Origin: Oscillospiraceae bacterium
Lineage (GTDB): Bacteria > Bacillota > Clostridia > UMGS1840
Direction of reading: 5' to 3'
Length of the DNA: 64,000 nucleotides
Assembly (NCBI GenBank): GCA_015068645.1
Contig: SVKD01000007.1
Coordinates: 54,834-118,833, forward strand
Below the pieces are notes generated by a model, which searched no databases, was not told the origin of the DNA, and was given only the letters and a program-made list of their open reading frames with translations. The position numbers and the translations under genes are program-made. Of this stretch, positions 1 to 7,562 are shown piece by piece; positions within the stretch are counted from its first letter, which is position 1; each line of letters starts with the position of its first letter.

Positions 1-1
1 T

Positions 2-1276
2 GTTTCCGATTCCCGTTCCTCTTTCTTTGTGGATACCGATGGGGAAGACTATCATTCCATCCAACCGGAACTGATGCATACCATTCTTTCTAAGGAAAAT
101 AAACGCTTTCTTGTTACAGAGTTGTTCAGTTATGCGGCAGATTTCCATGCGGTAAACAAAAAAACGGTTGGTTTTTTGAGTGTACGTCCCAACAGACATC
201 TTAACAATACCAATCCGAAACTGTATCAGTTCATGCGGGAAAAACATTTTCGAAGCATTTCCTTTGCAACGGTAACCGATAAAAATAATCACGTCAGCAT
301 TTTAGGTGTTATCAATTCTGCAAAGCAGCGGTTTGCAAGAACTATTTTAGAGGATGTTGCAGTTTGTTTCTCTATTGCGATATACAATAAAAAGCATTTG
401 AACAAAACGGAAACTGCTGCGATTACAGATTCTTTAACCGGAGTATGGAACCGAGTGGCGTATAAAAAAGATATTCTTCAGTTTAATGAAGAAATGCTGG
501 AAGATTTCTCTTGTGTTTATGTTGATGTGAATGAGCTTCATATGCGCAACAATAAGTACGGTCATGCTGCAGGGGATGAGATGCTTGTATACATCGCAAA
601 CACCCTAAAAGAAATTTTCTTTGGTCAGTATGTGTACCGTATGGGTGGAGATGAATTTCTGGTATTTTCTCAGGGAATCTCTCAGCAATCTCTTGATAGC
701 TTGATTCAGAGTTTGATTGAACGACTTAAAATCAAAGATTATCGTGTTGCAATCGGCACTTCTTTCCGTAGTCGGAATGCTGATTGTGAAGAACTGGTTC
801 AGGAAGCAGAAATCCGTATGTATGAAGCAAAGGCTGCTTATTATCAGTCTAAGGAAACGATTAGTGTAGCGAAACAAGAGGACGAAAGCTATATTCAGAT
901 GAAAACCGGTATTTTGGAAATTGATACCCTGATTTCCGTGCTGAAAGAACATTATAACGGTGTATATCGTGTTTCTTTGAAAACAGACCATGCACAACGT
1001 ATTCTGATGCCTTCTTACTTTGATTACAACGAACAGGAAGAGCATTTTTCGCAGTTGTTATCCAAGTATATTGCAGAGGTGGTACACCCGGATTTTCATC
1101 GTCCTGTAACCACTTTCTTAAATTATGATGCTATTCGTCACCAATTGTCTGCAGGGGAAGTTCCCAGCATTACATATAAGAAGATGAACGGTGACTCTGT
1201 AAATTTAAGAGTATATAATTTGCAAGAATCTTTCAATTATGTGGAAGAAACACTTTGGGTGTTTGCAAAAGTATAA
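2..1276 (+). CDS. GGDEF-domain protein, probable diguanylate cyclase (5' end outside window)
   Basis: The reading frame is open from base 2, so the first GTG at 29 is probably internal and the N-terminus is missing. A GAF-like sensor stretch comes first (about residues 30-130 counted from 29). The GGDEF domain follows, beginning with a DSLTGVWNR motif and carrying an intact GGDEF signature at 644-658. The family makes cyclic di-GMP from two GTP. No RxxD inhibitory site is visible just upstream of the signature, so product inhibition may be absent. A C-terminal region of about 130 residues is not recognised. The next gene is a c-di-GMP phosphodiesterase under a c-di-GMP riboswitch, so synthesis and breakdown are neighbours. 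The catalytic assignment follows from the motif; the signal sensed is unknown. Confidence 0.88.
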   Translation, partial: VSDSRSSFFVDTDGEDYHSIQPELMHTILSKENKRFLVTELFSYAADFHAVNKKTVGFLSVRPNRHLNNTNPKLYQFMREKHFRSISFATVTDKNNHVSILGVINSAKQRFARTILEDVAVCFSIAIYNKKHLNKTETAAITDSLTGVWNRVAYKKDILQFNEEMLEDFSCVYVDVNELHMRNNKYGHAAGDEMLVYIANTLKEIFFGQYVYRMGGDEFLVFSQGISQQSLDSLIQSLIERLKIKDYRVAIGTSFRSRNADCEELVQEAEIRMYEAKAAYYQSKETISVAKQEDESYIQMKTGILEIDTLISVLKEHYNGVYRVSLKTDHAQRILMPSYFDYNEQEEHFSQLLSKYIAEVVHPDFHRPVTTFLNYDAIRHQLSAGEVPSITYKKMNGDSVNLRVYNLQESFNYVEETLWVFAKV

Positions 1277-1283
1277 TAAATGG

Positions 1284-1312
1284 TTGACAAAACCGTTTTT
1301 TGGTGATATAAT
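1284..1312 (+). promoter_or_regulatory. Sigma-A promoter of the riboswitch-EAL transcript
   Basis: TTGACA (1284-1289), 17-bp spacer, TATAAT (1307-1312), directly after the GGDEF gene stop. Expected start point is near 1319, just ahead of the c-di-GMP aptamer, so the EAL gene has its own promoter. Confidence 0.9.
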
Positions 1313-1327
1313 GTAGTGTAATATAAT

Positions 1328-1400
1328 ATGTTTGGCAAAATCGGCGAAAGCCGATGACGCAAAGCCCAAGAGGCTACGGTTTTTTTGAAACTATGCCAGT
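1328..1400 (+). promoter_or_regulatory. c-di-GMP-I (GEMM) riboswitch aptamer
   Basis: The conserved core is visible: GGCAAA, a hairpin with a GAAA tetraloop (TCGGC-GAAA-GCCGA, 1341-1355), then GACGCAAAGCC and a GGCTA segment that fits the tetraloop receptor. TGGCA near 1333 can pair with TGCCA near 1394 to close the outer helix. This matches the GEMM-I class that binds c-di-GMP. It is followed by an intrinsic terminator and then an EAL phosphodiesterase gene, so the ligand likely controls its own degradation. Whether binding switches the gene on or off cannot be read by eye. Confidence 0.9.
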
Positions 1401-1404
1401 CTAG

Positions 1405-1460
1405 CTGCAGTAATAAGGGAGCATCTTTTTAAGATGCTTCCTGTTATTGCAGTTTTTATT
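1405..1460 (+). terminator. Riboswitch expression platform terminator
   Basis: A long hairpin with arms at 1405-1427 and 1431-1452 (CTGCA...TGCAG ends, GCATCTT/AAGATGC at the loop side) is followed by a T tract. It sits between the aptamer and the EAL gene's ribosome binding site and is the probable switch. Confidence 0.85.
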
Positions 1461-1508
1461 TTTATATAAAAGAATTATGTTAAGTGGAAACAGGAGGGTC
1501 TAAAACTC

Positions 1509-2900
1509 ATGGATGGTATATGGATTAGCATACATTTGGCAATTATTTTCATTTTAATTGTCATAATCGTTCTCTTAATGATTCGTTTGAGAAAAATCCG
1601 TCGGGAGAACATTACCGGCAAATTTAAGGATGAGGATACCGGAATCGGAAATTTAAAATATTTTCAGTACCACTTTCACTATACATTAGGTGATATTGCC
1701 CGGAATCGCTATTATGTTTCCTACATAGTTTTAGATACCAGTTATCTGGAAACATATTATAAACAGACGTCTTTTGAAGGATTATTAAAATACACGGCAG
1801 ATGTGTTGAATAAGCGCGTGGAAGAAGACGAATTTGTTGCCAGAATTACCGAGAGCGGTTTTGCACTTGCGATCCGTTGCACGGATGATCAAGCAGCAGA
1901 AAAACGTTTTAGAGAAATTTTGGAAGAATTAAACGATTTTGAACAAACTCGCGGCAATCACAAAAAAATGGTGTTCCATGGAGCTTACTATCATTTGCAG
2001 AATTCTGATAAAAACTGCGAAGTGCTCTTATTCACCCTTCGTGAAAATTGTAATCGGATTTGTGGAACAGATCAACTGCTGGAGACTTGTGATATTCATT
2101 CCATCAATAAAATTCGGGAGGAAAAGAAAGCTACCGAGGATATCTTAAGAGGATTTAGAAACCAAGAATTTCAGATGTATTTGCAGTTTTGCGTGGATAA
2201 TAAGACCAAAGAAATTGTTTCTGCAGAAGCTCTTTCCCGGTGGATGCATCCTGAAAAAGGTTTGATTCTTCCCGGAAAATATATTGGTAATATGGAACGC
2301 TCAAACTTAATCAGTCAGCATGATTTTTATATGTTTGAGCTCGTCTGTCGTCAGTTAGCGGCTTGGCACAATACGGAATTCTCTCAGTTGGCAATCTCCT
2401 GTAACTTCACCCGAATTACCCTATCAGAAGAAAATTTCGTGGATAAACTTCGTGAAATTTCTGATCGATATGAGTTTGATAGAAGTTGTCTTGCTATAGA
2501 AATTACTGAGGATGCTATGGAGAAAAATCTCGCCGTGGCAACCAGAAATGTGCAAAAATGTAAGGAACTTGGTTTTATCATTTATTTGGATGATATGGGA
2601 AGTGGTTACACCACTTTGGCAAACCTCTGTGATTATCCCATTGATGTGGTGAAAATCGACCGCAGTATCTTATTGAAAACCGATACCAAGCGAGGGAAAG
2701 AATTATTCTCCGGTATTATGGCTCTTGCGCATAACTTAACCATTTTAGTCATTGGTGAAGGAGTAGAAACCAAAGAGCAGGAAGAATGGATTTCTTCCAC
2801 GGATTGTGATTTTGTGCAAGGCTGGTATTATTCCAAACCGTTACCGTCAGAGAATGCAGAAGATTTTTTAAGAGCGTATCAAAGCGAAAAGCTTTCATAA
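1509..2900 (+). CDS. Membrane-anchored EAL-domain c-di-GMP phosphodiesterase with degenerate GGDEF domain
   Basis: One N-terminal membrane helix (residues ~5-27) is followed by a GGDEF-like domain whose signature is replaced by a RITESGFALAI stretch, so it is not expected to make c-di-GMP. The C-terminal EAL domain looks complete: EAL at residues 240-242, an Asn in CNFTRI, Glu in EITEDAM, the DD pair in LDDMGSGY, Lys in VVKIDRS, Glu in GEGVETK and Gln in QGWYYSKPLP. These are the metal and catalytic positions of active EAL enzymes, which cut c-di-GMP to pGpG. The ribosome site is CAGGAGG a few bases upstream. Control by the c-di-GMP-I riboswitch and terminator suggests feedback on signal level. 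Confidence 0.92.
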   Translation: MDGIWISIHLAIIFILIVIIVLLMIRLRKIRRENITGKFKDEDTGIGNLKYFQYHFHYTLGDIARNRYYVSYIVLDTSYLETYYKQTSFEGLLKYTADVLNKRVEEDEFVARITESGFALAIRCTDDQAAEKRFREILEELNDFEQTRGNHKKMVFHGAYYHLQNSDKNCEVLLFTLRENCNRICGTDQLLETCDIHSINKIREEKKATEDILRGFRNQEFQMYLQFCVDNKTKEIVSAEALSRWMHPEKGLILPGKYIGNMERSNLISQHDFYMFELVCRQLAAWHNTEFSQLAISCNFTRITLSEENFVDKLREISDRYEFDRSCLAIEITEDAMEKNLAVATRNVQKCKELGFIIYLDDMGSGYTTLANLCDYPIDVVKIDRSILLKTDTKRGKELFSGIMALAHNLTILVIGEGVETKEQEEWISSTDCDFVQGWYYSKPLPSENAEDFLRAYQSEKLS

Positions 2901-2905
2901 AATAC

Positions 2906-2934
2906 TTGCCTTTTCCATAAAAATGTGATAAAAT
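2906..2934 (+). promoter_or_regulatory. Sigma-A promoter for hemolysin III-like gene
   Basis: TTGCCT (2906-2911), 17 bp, TAAAAT (2929-2934). Its position means an upstream in-frame ATG at 2933 lies inside the -10 element and cannot be the start, which supports the start at 2972. Confidence 0.7.
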
Positions 2935-2971
2935 GTATCGATCACATCTTCTTGATATGAAAGGAGCCGTT

Positions 2972-3610
2972 ATGGGCGTTTCTTTAAAAAAATATTCTGT
3001 GGGAGAAGAAATCTTCAGTGCAGTGGCACATTGTGTAGGAAGTCTTCTTTCCATTGCAGCAACCGTTCTTCTGATTGTATTTTCTGCAATCAAAGGGAAC
3101 ACGATGGGGGTAATCGGTAGTTCTGTTTATGGCGGTACGATGATTATTTTATATACGATGAGCACTCTTTATCACGCATTAACGAATGAAACAGCAAAAA
3201 AAGTATTCCGCATTTTTGATCACTGTTCCATCTTTTTGCTGATTGCGGGTACCTACACACCTTATTGTCTTGGCCCGTTGTGGGGGAACGGGGGATTAGG
3301 TATTTTAATTGCCATTTGGAGTTGTGCGATTTTAGGAATCGTGTTTAATGCCATTGCCTTAGAGAAAGTGAAAATTGCAAGTTTAATTTTTTATGTGGTG
3401 ATGGGGTTGGCAATTTTGCTGAAACTTCCCACTCTGCTTGCAACATTGGATTTTGGCGGCATTGTTTGGATGGGTATTGCAGGTCTTGTTTATATTTTAG
3501 GAATTATTTTCTATCTTTGGAAAGTAAAATATATGCATCCAATCTGGCATCTGTTTGTGTTAGGGGGAAGTATTTGTTTTTTCTTTTCGATTCTGTTTTA
3601 TGTAATTTAA
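2972..3610 (+). CDS. Hemolysin III / YplQ-type seven-helix membrane protein (PAQR superfamily)
   Basis: About 212 residues with seven hydrophobic helices. The family pattern is clear: YSVGEEIFSAVAHCVG at the N-terminus, STLYHAL after helix 2, DHCSIFLLIAGTYTP in helix 3, and HPIWHLFVLGG near the C-terminus. These conserved His, Asp and Ser residues are the putative metal site of the PAQR/CREST superfamily. The start at 2972 has AAAGGAG five bases upstream; an ATG at 2933 overlaps the promoter. The cellular role of bacterial members is not settled, and haemolytic activity is only the historical name. Confidence 0.88.
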   Translation: MGVSLKKYSVGEEIFSAVAHCVGSLLSIAATVLLIVFSAIKGNTMGVIGSSVYGGTMIILYTMSTLYHALTNETAKKVFRIFDHCSIFLLIAGTYTPYCLGPLWGNGGLGILIAIWSCAILGIVFNAIALEKVKIASLIFYVVMGLAILLKLPTLLATLDFGGIVWMGIAGLVYILGIIFYLWKVKYMHPIWHLFVLGGSICFFFSILFYVI

Positions 3611-3621
3611 TATAATTTTTA

Positions 3622-3650
3622 TTGACAATATTGCTATCTCGTGCTATACT
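3622..3650 (+). promoter_or_regulatory. Sigma-A promoter for zinc-ribbon membrane protein
   Basis: TTGACA (3622-3627), 17 bp, TATACT (3645-3650), with AAGGAGG before the ATG at 3677. Confidence 0.85.
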
Positions 3651-3676
3651 GTTACAGTTAAGGAGGATAATTTATT

Positions 3677-4543
3677 ATGATTTGTGAAAAATGTGGAAAA
3701 GAATTTTCCCAAGATGAAAAAGTTTGTCCTTATTGCAGTGAGGAAGAAGCTGTATTAGAGCAAACAGAAATTACCGAAGAAGTTGCTAATGATTTGGAAG
3801 AATTGGAAACTCCCGTTTCTAAAATCGTTCGTCAAAAACGCGGAACTGCCCGTGTTGTCATTGGGATTGTTGCTTTGGTTTTAGCGGTAGCGGCTTTGGT
3901 CGTTTCTTTGTTGAAACCTGTTGCGATTCTCGGCGAATGGAAAATGCATCAAGATATGCCGGCCGGTATGGACGAAAATGGCAAGATGATGGTAATGCAG
4001 ATTGATTCTGTGATGAAATTTACCCCTTCCGGTGAATTAAAAATTGCCGAAGATTTACTCAATTATGAAGAAGTAGGCTATACCAAAGATCAGAAAACAA
4101 TCGAAAGCACCTTCCGTTATTCTTTTGAAAAAGGAAGCTTGAAGCTGGAATATCAGCCCACTCCTGAACAGAAAAAACAGATGGAAGAACAGGGCGATTC
4201 TTCTGTGGAACCTGTGATGATGGAATGCAGCGTTACTCCCGGTATGTTCTCTTACTGGCAGGGTGATCAGATTCCCAGACAGGTGTATGATTATTACAGA
4301 GTTGGCTTCTGTCATCCTTCCATGTATTTATGGATGGCTTCTGCTGTAATGCTTATTTTGGGCGTATTGCTTGTGGCAATCCCCGGCAAAAAATGCGAAG
4401 TTACCATTCGTGAAGAAGATGCAGAAGAAGCAGAAGATCTGGATGAATTCTTAGAAGACATCTATGAAGAAATCGAAGCAGAAGATGAAGCTTGTGTAGC
4501 AGAAGAAACCATCACCGAAGAAGCTACTGAAGTTACTGAATAA
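3677..4543 (+). CDS. Zinc-ribbon, double-transmembrane protein of unknown function
   Basis: The N-terminus has two CxxC pairs (CEKCGK and CPYCSE, residues ~3-21) typical of a zinc ribbon. A membrane helix lies at about residues 56-80. A polar domain of ~130 residues with WKMHQDMP and YSFEKGSLKLEY resembles lipocalin-like or DUF-type folds seen in Firmicutes surface proteins. A second helix is at about 215-235, and the tail is very acidic (Glu/Asp-rich). Topology would put the polar domain outside and both termini inside. It is a single-gene unit with its own promoter and terminator. I do not recognise a function. Confidence 0.75.
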   Translation: MICEKCGKEFSQDEKVCPYCSEEEAVLEQTEITEEVANDLEELETPVSKIVRQKRGTARVVIGIVALVLAVAALVVSLLKPVAILGEWKMHQDMPAGMDENGKMMVMQIDSVMKFTPSGELKIAEDLLNYEEVGYTKDQKTIESTFRYSFEKGSLKLEYQPTPEQKKQMEEQGDSSVEPVMMECSVTPGMFSYWQGDQIPRQVYDYYRVGFCHPSMYLWMASAVMLILGVLLVAIPGKKCEVTIREEDAEEAEDLDEFLEDIYEEIEAEDEACVAEETITEEATEVTE

Positions 4544-4555
4544 CTTTATCAAAAG

Positions 4556-4593
4556 AAAAAAACGCTGAGTTTTTAAAACTCAGCGTTTTTGTT
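4556..4593. terminator. Bidirectional terminator
   Basis: AACGCTGAGTTTT and its complement around a short loop, with A tract before and T tract after. It serves the genes converging from both sides. The same hairpin recurs at 5127-5162. Confidence 0.88.
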
Positions 4594-4601
4594 ATGTTGG
4601 T

Positions 4602-4796
4602 TTATTCCAGTCCCAGCAAATGGTCAACAGTAACATGATAAAGCTTGGCAAGTTTAATGACCATAGAAACAGGAATTTCACGAACCCCTTTTTCATATCT
4701 TGCATACACTTGGCGATTGCAGGTTAAATAATCTGCTACCTGTTGTTGAGTCATATCATGGTCAACTCTTAATTCGTAAATTCTTGGAAAATACAT
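4602..4796 (-). CDS. Small XRE-family HTH repressor
   Basis: A 64-residue protein that is almost entirely one Cro/CI-type helix-turn-helix: MTQQQVADYL as helix 2, RQVYARYEKG as recognition helix and turn, then VSMVIKLAKLYHVTVDHLLG. The start at 4796 is chosen because AAGAGGTG lies upstream at the right distance; the in-frame GTG at 4805 lies inside that ribosome site. It diverges from a small gene at 4886, and repeated ATGGTACCA-like sites between them look like its operator. Likely autoregulated; inducer unknown. Confidence 0.85.
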   Translation of the reverse strand: MYFPRIYELRVDHDMTQQQVADYLTCNRQVYARYEKGVREIPVSMVIKLAKLYHVTVDHLLGLE

Positions 4797-4808
4797 TAAA
4801 ATCACCTC

Positions 4809-4870
4809 TTGACTTTAATGTTACCATATGGTACTATAATATTACTGAAATGGTACCAAATGGCACCATA
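4809..4870 (+). promoter_or_regulatory. Rightward promoter overlapped by a repeated operator
   Basis: TTGACT (4809-4814), 17 bp, TACTAT (4832-4837). ATGGTACTA (4828-4836), ATGGTACCA (4850-4858) and ATGGCACCA (4860-4868) are repeats of one motif, and ACCATATGGT (4823-4832) is a palindrome. The last two repeats are spaced 10 bp apart, one helical turn, as expected for a cooperative XRE repressor. The first covers the spacer and -10 region. Confidence 0.6.
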
Positions 4871-4885
4871 AAAAAGGAGGCGCCT

Positions 4886-5122
4886 ATGAAAATACAGTCT
4901 GAATTATTAAAATCTTATCTTGCAGAAGCACTTGCTCAGTATTTGCAGGAATTTCCTATGGATATTGACAAGGCAAGGGAAAGCATTGCCATGACAATGC
5001 TGGAAGAAATCAAAGAAATTTTAGAAAATCCCAAGTTGGATGATTTTGAAAAGGTGGAAGATATATTTTATATTTTTCAAAGTCGAAAAATCAAACTCTC
5101 AAATTGTCACGATTGCTTTTGA
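4886..5122 (+). CDS. Small hypothetical protein divergent from XRE repressor
   Basis: 78 residues, mostly alpha-helical in character (LLKSYLAEALAQYLQEF, then MLEEIKEILENPKLDDFEKVEDIFYIFQ), ending in NCHDCF. The start at 4886 follows AAAAAGGAGG. An in-frame extension to 4700 would run through the promoter and the opposite gene and is rejected. No membrane segment and no recognised domain. The likely control is by the adjacent XRE repressor acting at the repeated operator. Confidence 0.65.
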   Translation: MKIQSELLKSYLAEALAQYLQEFPMDIDKARESIAMTMLEEIKEILENPKLDDFEKVEDIFYIFQSRKIKLSNCHDCF

Positions 5123-5126
5123 GTAA

Positions 5127-5162
5127 AAAAAACGCTGAGTTTTTAAAACTCAGCGTTTTTTA
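5127..5162. terminator. Bidirectional terminator, copy of the one at 4556
   Basis: The same hairpin as at 4556-4593 (arms AACGCTGAG / CTCAGCGTT with flanking A and T tracts). It ends the small gene at 4886-5122 and the leftward trpB gene. Confidence 0.88.
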
Positions 5163-5175
5163 TGTTATTTTCAGT

Positions 5176-6396
5176 TTATCTGATTCCGTAATTTTCAATG
5201 ACAAAGTCCATATCTTTATCGCCTCTGCCGGAGAGGTTAATAAGAATGGAACCATGATCCATGGTTTTTGCCAGTTTCATAGCATAAGCGACAGCGTGAG
5301 AGCTTTCAATTGCAGGGATGATACCTTCCATGCGAGCCAGTTTAAAGAATGCATCAATGGACTCTTCATCGTCAATCACATCATATTTCACTCTACCGAT
5401 TTCCTGCCAGAATGCGTGTTCGGGACCGGAAGAGGGATAGTCCAAGCCACTTGCCACGGAATAAACAGGAGCAGGTTCACCGTTTTCATCTTTTAACATA
5501 ATACTGTTAAAGCCGTGCATAATCCCTTCGGTACCATATTTTAAACTTGCAGCGTGGTCGCCCAATTTCGGACCTTTTCCTAAGGGTTCCACACCGTAGA
5601 TATCCACGGGGTCATTTAAGAAGCCGGAGAACATCCCTGCCGCATTGGAACCGCCGCCTACACAGGCTACCACAGCATTAGGTAAGTGACCGGTCATTTC
5701 CAAGAACTGTTCTCTTGCTTCAATCCCAACCACACTCTGGAAATCTCTTACCATCATGGGGAAGGGATGGGGACCAAGCACAGATCCGATACAATAGATA
5801 GAATCTTTATATTCTTTACTGTAAGCATCAAAAGCAGCGTCTACTGCTTCTTTTAAGGTTTGCAGACCGTGGGTAACTTCTACCACGTTTGCACCTAAAA
5901 TTTTCATTCTGGCAACGTTGGGAGCTTGTTTTTTAATGTCCACCGCACCCATATAGATATCACATTCCAGACCGAAGTATGCAGCTGCAGTTGCCAATGC
6001 AACTCCGTGCTGACCTGCACCGGTTTCTGCAATGATTTTCTTTTTGCCCATATATTTTGCCAAAAGGCCTTCACCCATACAATGGTTTAATTTGTGAGCA
6101 CCGGAATGGTTTAAGTCTTCACGTTTCGCATAAAGCTGCACTTTTCCGCCCAAAGCATCAGACAGACGTTCCAAGTGAGAAACAGGGGTAGGACGTCCCT
6201 GGAATTCTTTACGGATTCTGCGCAGTTCTGCGATAAACTTACGGGACTGGCAGATGGAGAAATAAGCTTCGGTAATTTCTGCCATTGCATCTTTTAATTT
6301 TTCTTCGATATAGACGCCACCGTATTTGCCAAAGTAACCGTCTTTATCGGGGTAATTGTGAAAATAAGTATCAAAATTTACGCCATTCAATTGCAT
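5176..6396 (-). CDS. trpB: Tryptophan synthase beta chain
   Basis: 406 residues, the usual TrpB1 length. It joins indole with serine to give tryptophan. The PLP lysine is Lys102 in HSGAHKLNH; the glycine-rich phosphate loop is [11 protein letters not shown], and ETGAGQHG and SGRGDKD near the end are typical. The start at 6396 has GGAGG 10 bases upstream; a longer frame to 6504 translates the T-box leader and is rejected. No trpA or other trp gene lies beside it, so it may use indole from elsewhere or the rest of the pathway is at another locus. A tryptophan T-box controls it. Confidence 0.95.
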   Translation of the reverse strand: MQLNGVNFDTYFHNYPDKDGYFGKYGGVYIEEKLKDAMAEITEAYFSICQSRKFIAELRRIRKEFQGRPTPVSHLERLSDALGGKVQLYAKREDLNHSGAHKLNHCMGEGLLAKYMGKKKIIAETGAGQHGVALATAAAYFGLECDIYMGAVDIKKQAPNVARMKILGANVVEVTHGLQTLKEAVDAAFDAYSKEYKDSIYCIGSVLGPHPFPMMVRDFQSVVGIEAREQFLEMTGHLPNAVVACVGGGSNAAGMFSGFLNDPVDIYGVEPLGKGPKLGDHAASLKYGTEGIMHGFNSIMLKDENGEPAPVYSVASGLDYPSSGPEHAFWQEIGRVKYDVIDDEESIDAFFKLARMEGIIPAIESSHAVAYAMKLAKTMDHGSILINLSGRGDKDMDFVIENYGIR

Positions 6397-6438
6397 TTTA
6401 AAAATGCCTCCTTCTTTTGCCAAAGTGGTCGGGGTAAT

Positions 6439-6714
6439 AAAAAAGCCCCCGACAGAATACAAAAAATCTATCAAGGACGAATCAGTAACAATCCGCGGTG
6501 CCACCTTGTGTTCACGGGAATTCCGTGCGCTTTTTAGAGTACTATCATACTCCCGACCAAACTAACGTGGGTCGAAACGTCAGTGCATTTGACACTGCCC
6601 TCAACAGTCCATATTATGCAGAAGATTTTTGCGGAACTCACACCGTAATCCACTCGCTCTTAAAAACCTCGCCCTGCTTTTTTTCTGCCTCAACGGTTTA
6701 TCGGATTCAATTTA
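6439..6714 (-). promoter_or_regulatory. T-box leader (tRNA-Trp type) with terminator
   Basis: On the minus strand the conserved T-box AAGGTGGCACCGCGG lies at 6493-6507. A GGTGTGAG motif upstream matches the GNUG-type conserved element of stem I. TGG at 6609-6611, followed by a purine, is the candidate specifier codon and fits trpB. The terminator pairs 6467-6478 with 6445-6456 (GTCCTTGATAGA with TCTGTCGGGGGC, some G-U pairs) and is followed by six Ts at 6439-6444. Uncharged tRNA-Trp would stabilise the antiterminator and allow transcription into trpB. Confidence 0.9.
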
Positions 6715-6719
6715 GATTT

Positions 6720-6748
6720 ATTATAGCACTTTTTTAAAAAATTGTCAA
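6720..6748 (-). promoter_or_regulatory. Sigma-A promoter of the trpB T-box leader
   Basis: On the minus strand TTGACA (6743-6748), 17 bp, TATAAT (6720-6725). Transcription should begin near 6713, giving a leader of about 315 bases. Confidence 0.9.
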
Positions 6749-6755
6749 TACTTTT

Positions 6756-6784
6756 TTGACAATGTATAAAAACTGTGCTATGAT
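6756..6784 (+). promoter_or_regulatory. Sigma-A promoter of sfsA
   Basis: TTGACA (6756-6761), 17 bp, TATGAT (6779-6784). Its -35 lies only 7 bp from the -35 of the divergent trpB promoter, so the two may interfere. Confidence 0.85.
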
Positions 6785-6818
6785 ATAGATAAGTTTTTTA
6801 AGAAAAGAGCTTGTTGTT

Positions 6819-7496
6819 ATGAACTATCAAACTGTCAAAAAAGGAATCTTTTGCGCCCGACCCAATCGGTTTATTGCCTATGTGAATGTGGATGGAAAGG
6901 AAGAAGTCTGTCACGTAAAAAACACAGGCAGATGCCGTGAACTGTTAATTCCCGGTGCAACCGTTTATCTGGAAGTGGCTAAAAATCCAGAGAGAAAAAC
7001 AAAGTACGATTTGATTGCCGTGGAAAAGGGGAACGTTGTCATAAACATGGATTCTCAGGCGCCTAATCGTGCTTTTTTGGAATGGGCACCTAATTTTTTT
7101 GGAGAGAATGCTAAAATCATTCCTGAAAAAACTTATGGAAAATCAAGATTTGATTTTTATGTGGAAACTGAGGATGGTAACCGTCATTTTGTGGAAGTAA
7201 AAGGGGTTACTTTAGAGCGTGACGGAGTGGTTTTATTTCCCGATGCACCCACAGAGCGTGGCAGAAAGCATATTTTGGAGTTATGCGACTGCGTAAAAAA
7301 CGGATTGATTGCTCATCTGTTTTTTGTGGTGCAGATGAAAGATGTATCTTACTTTACGCCGAATACTGCAACAGACCCCAAATTTGCACAAGCACTGCAA
7401 ATCGCCAAAGAAAATGGGGTAAACATATATGCTGTCAATTGTGATATTACGCCCGATACCATGAAAATTTTCAATTTTCTAGAAATTCGCTTTTAG
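6819..7496 (+). CDS. sfsA: SfsA family protein (sugar fermentation stimulation protein / nuclease-like)
   Basis: 225 residues covering the whole family length. Typical stretches are FIAYVNVDGKEEVCHVKNTGRC near the start, YGKSRFDFYVE, VEVKGVTL and FPDAPTERGRKH in the middle, which contain the conserved acidic and Lys residues of its PD-(D/E)XK-like core. The N-terminal part resembles an OB fold. The family was named for maltose metabolism in E. coli; nucleic-acid cleavage is the more likely biochemical role. Start ATG 6819 follows a weak GAAAAGAG site. It is followed closely by sigK. Confidence 0.92.
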   Translation: MNYQTVKKGIFCARPNRFIAYVNVDGKEEVCHVKNTGRCRELLIPGATVYLEVAKNPERKTKYDLIAVEKGNVVINMDSQAPNRAFLEWAPNFFGENAKIIPEKTYGKSRFDFYVETEDGNRHFVEVKGVTLERDGVVLFPDAPTERGRKHILELCDCVKNGLIAHLFFVVQMKDVSYFTPNTATDPKFAQALQIAKENGVNIYAVNCDITPDTMKIFNFLEIRF

Positions 7497-7524
7497 CGGA
7501 CTTGCAAGTTTTTTTGTATCACCA

Positions 7525-7532
7525 CATACGAT
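7525..7532 (+). promoter_or_regulatory. Possible sporulation sigma -10 element upstream of sigK
   Basis: CATACGAT resembles the mother-cell sigma-E/K -10 consensus (CATAxxxT) and stands 31 bp before the sigK ATG. No convincing -35 partner was found, so the call is tentative. Confidence 0.35.
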
Positions 7533-7562
7533 TAAATATCAATACTGAAAGAGGGATTTCGT

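Noticed and set aside
4700..4885. N-terminal extension of the small gene at 4886
   Set aside because: It would run through the XRE gene, its ribosome site and the divergent promoter; ATG 4886 has a strong AAAGGAGG site.
6397..6504. N-terminal extension of trpB
   Set aside because: This stretch is the T-box and its terminator, so it is leader RNA and not protein coding.
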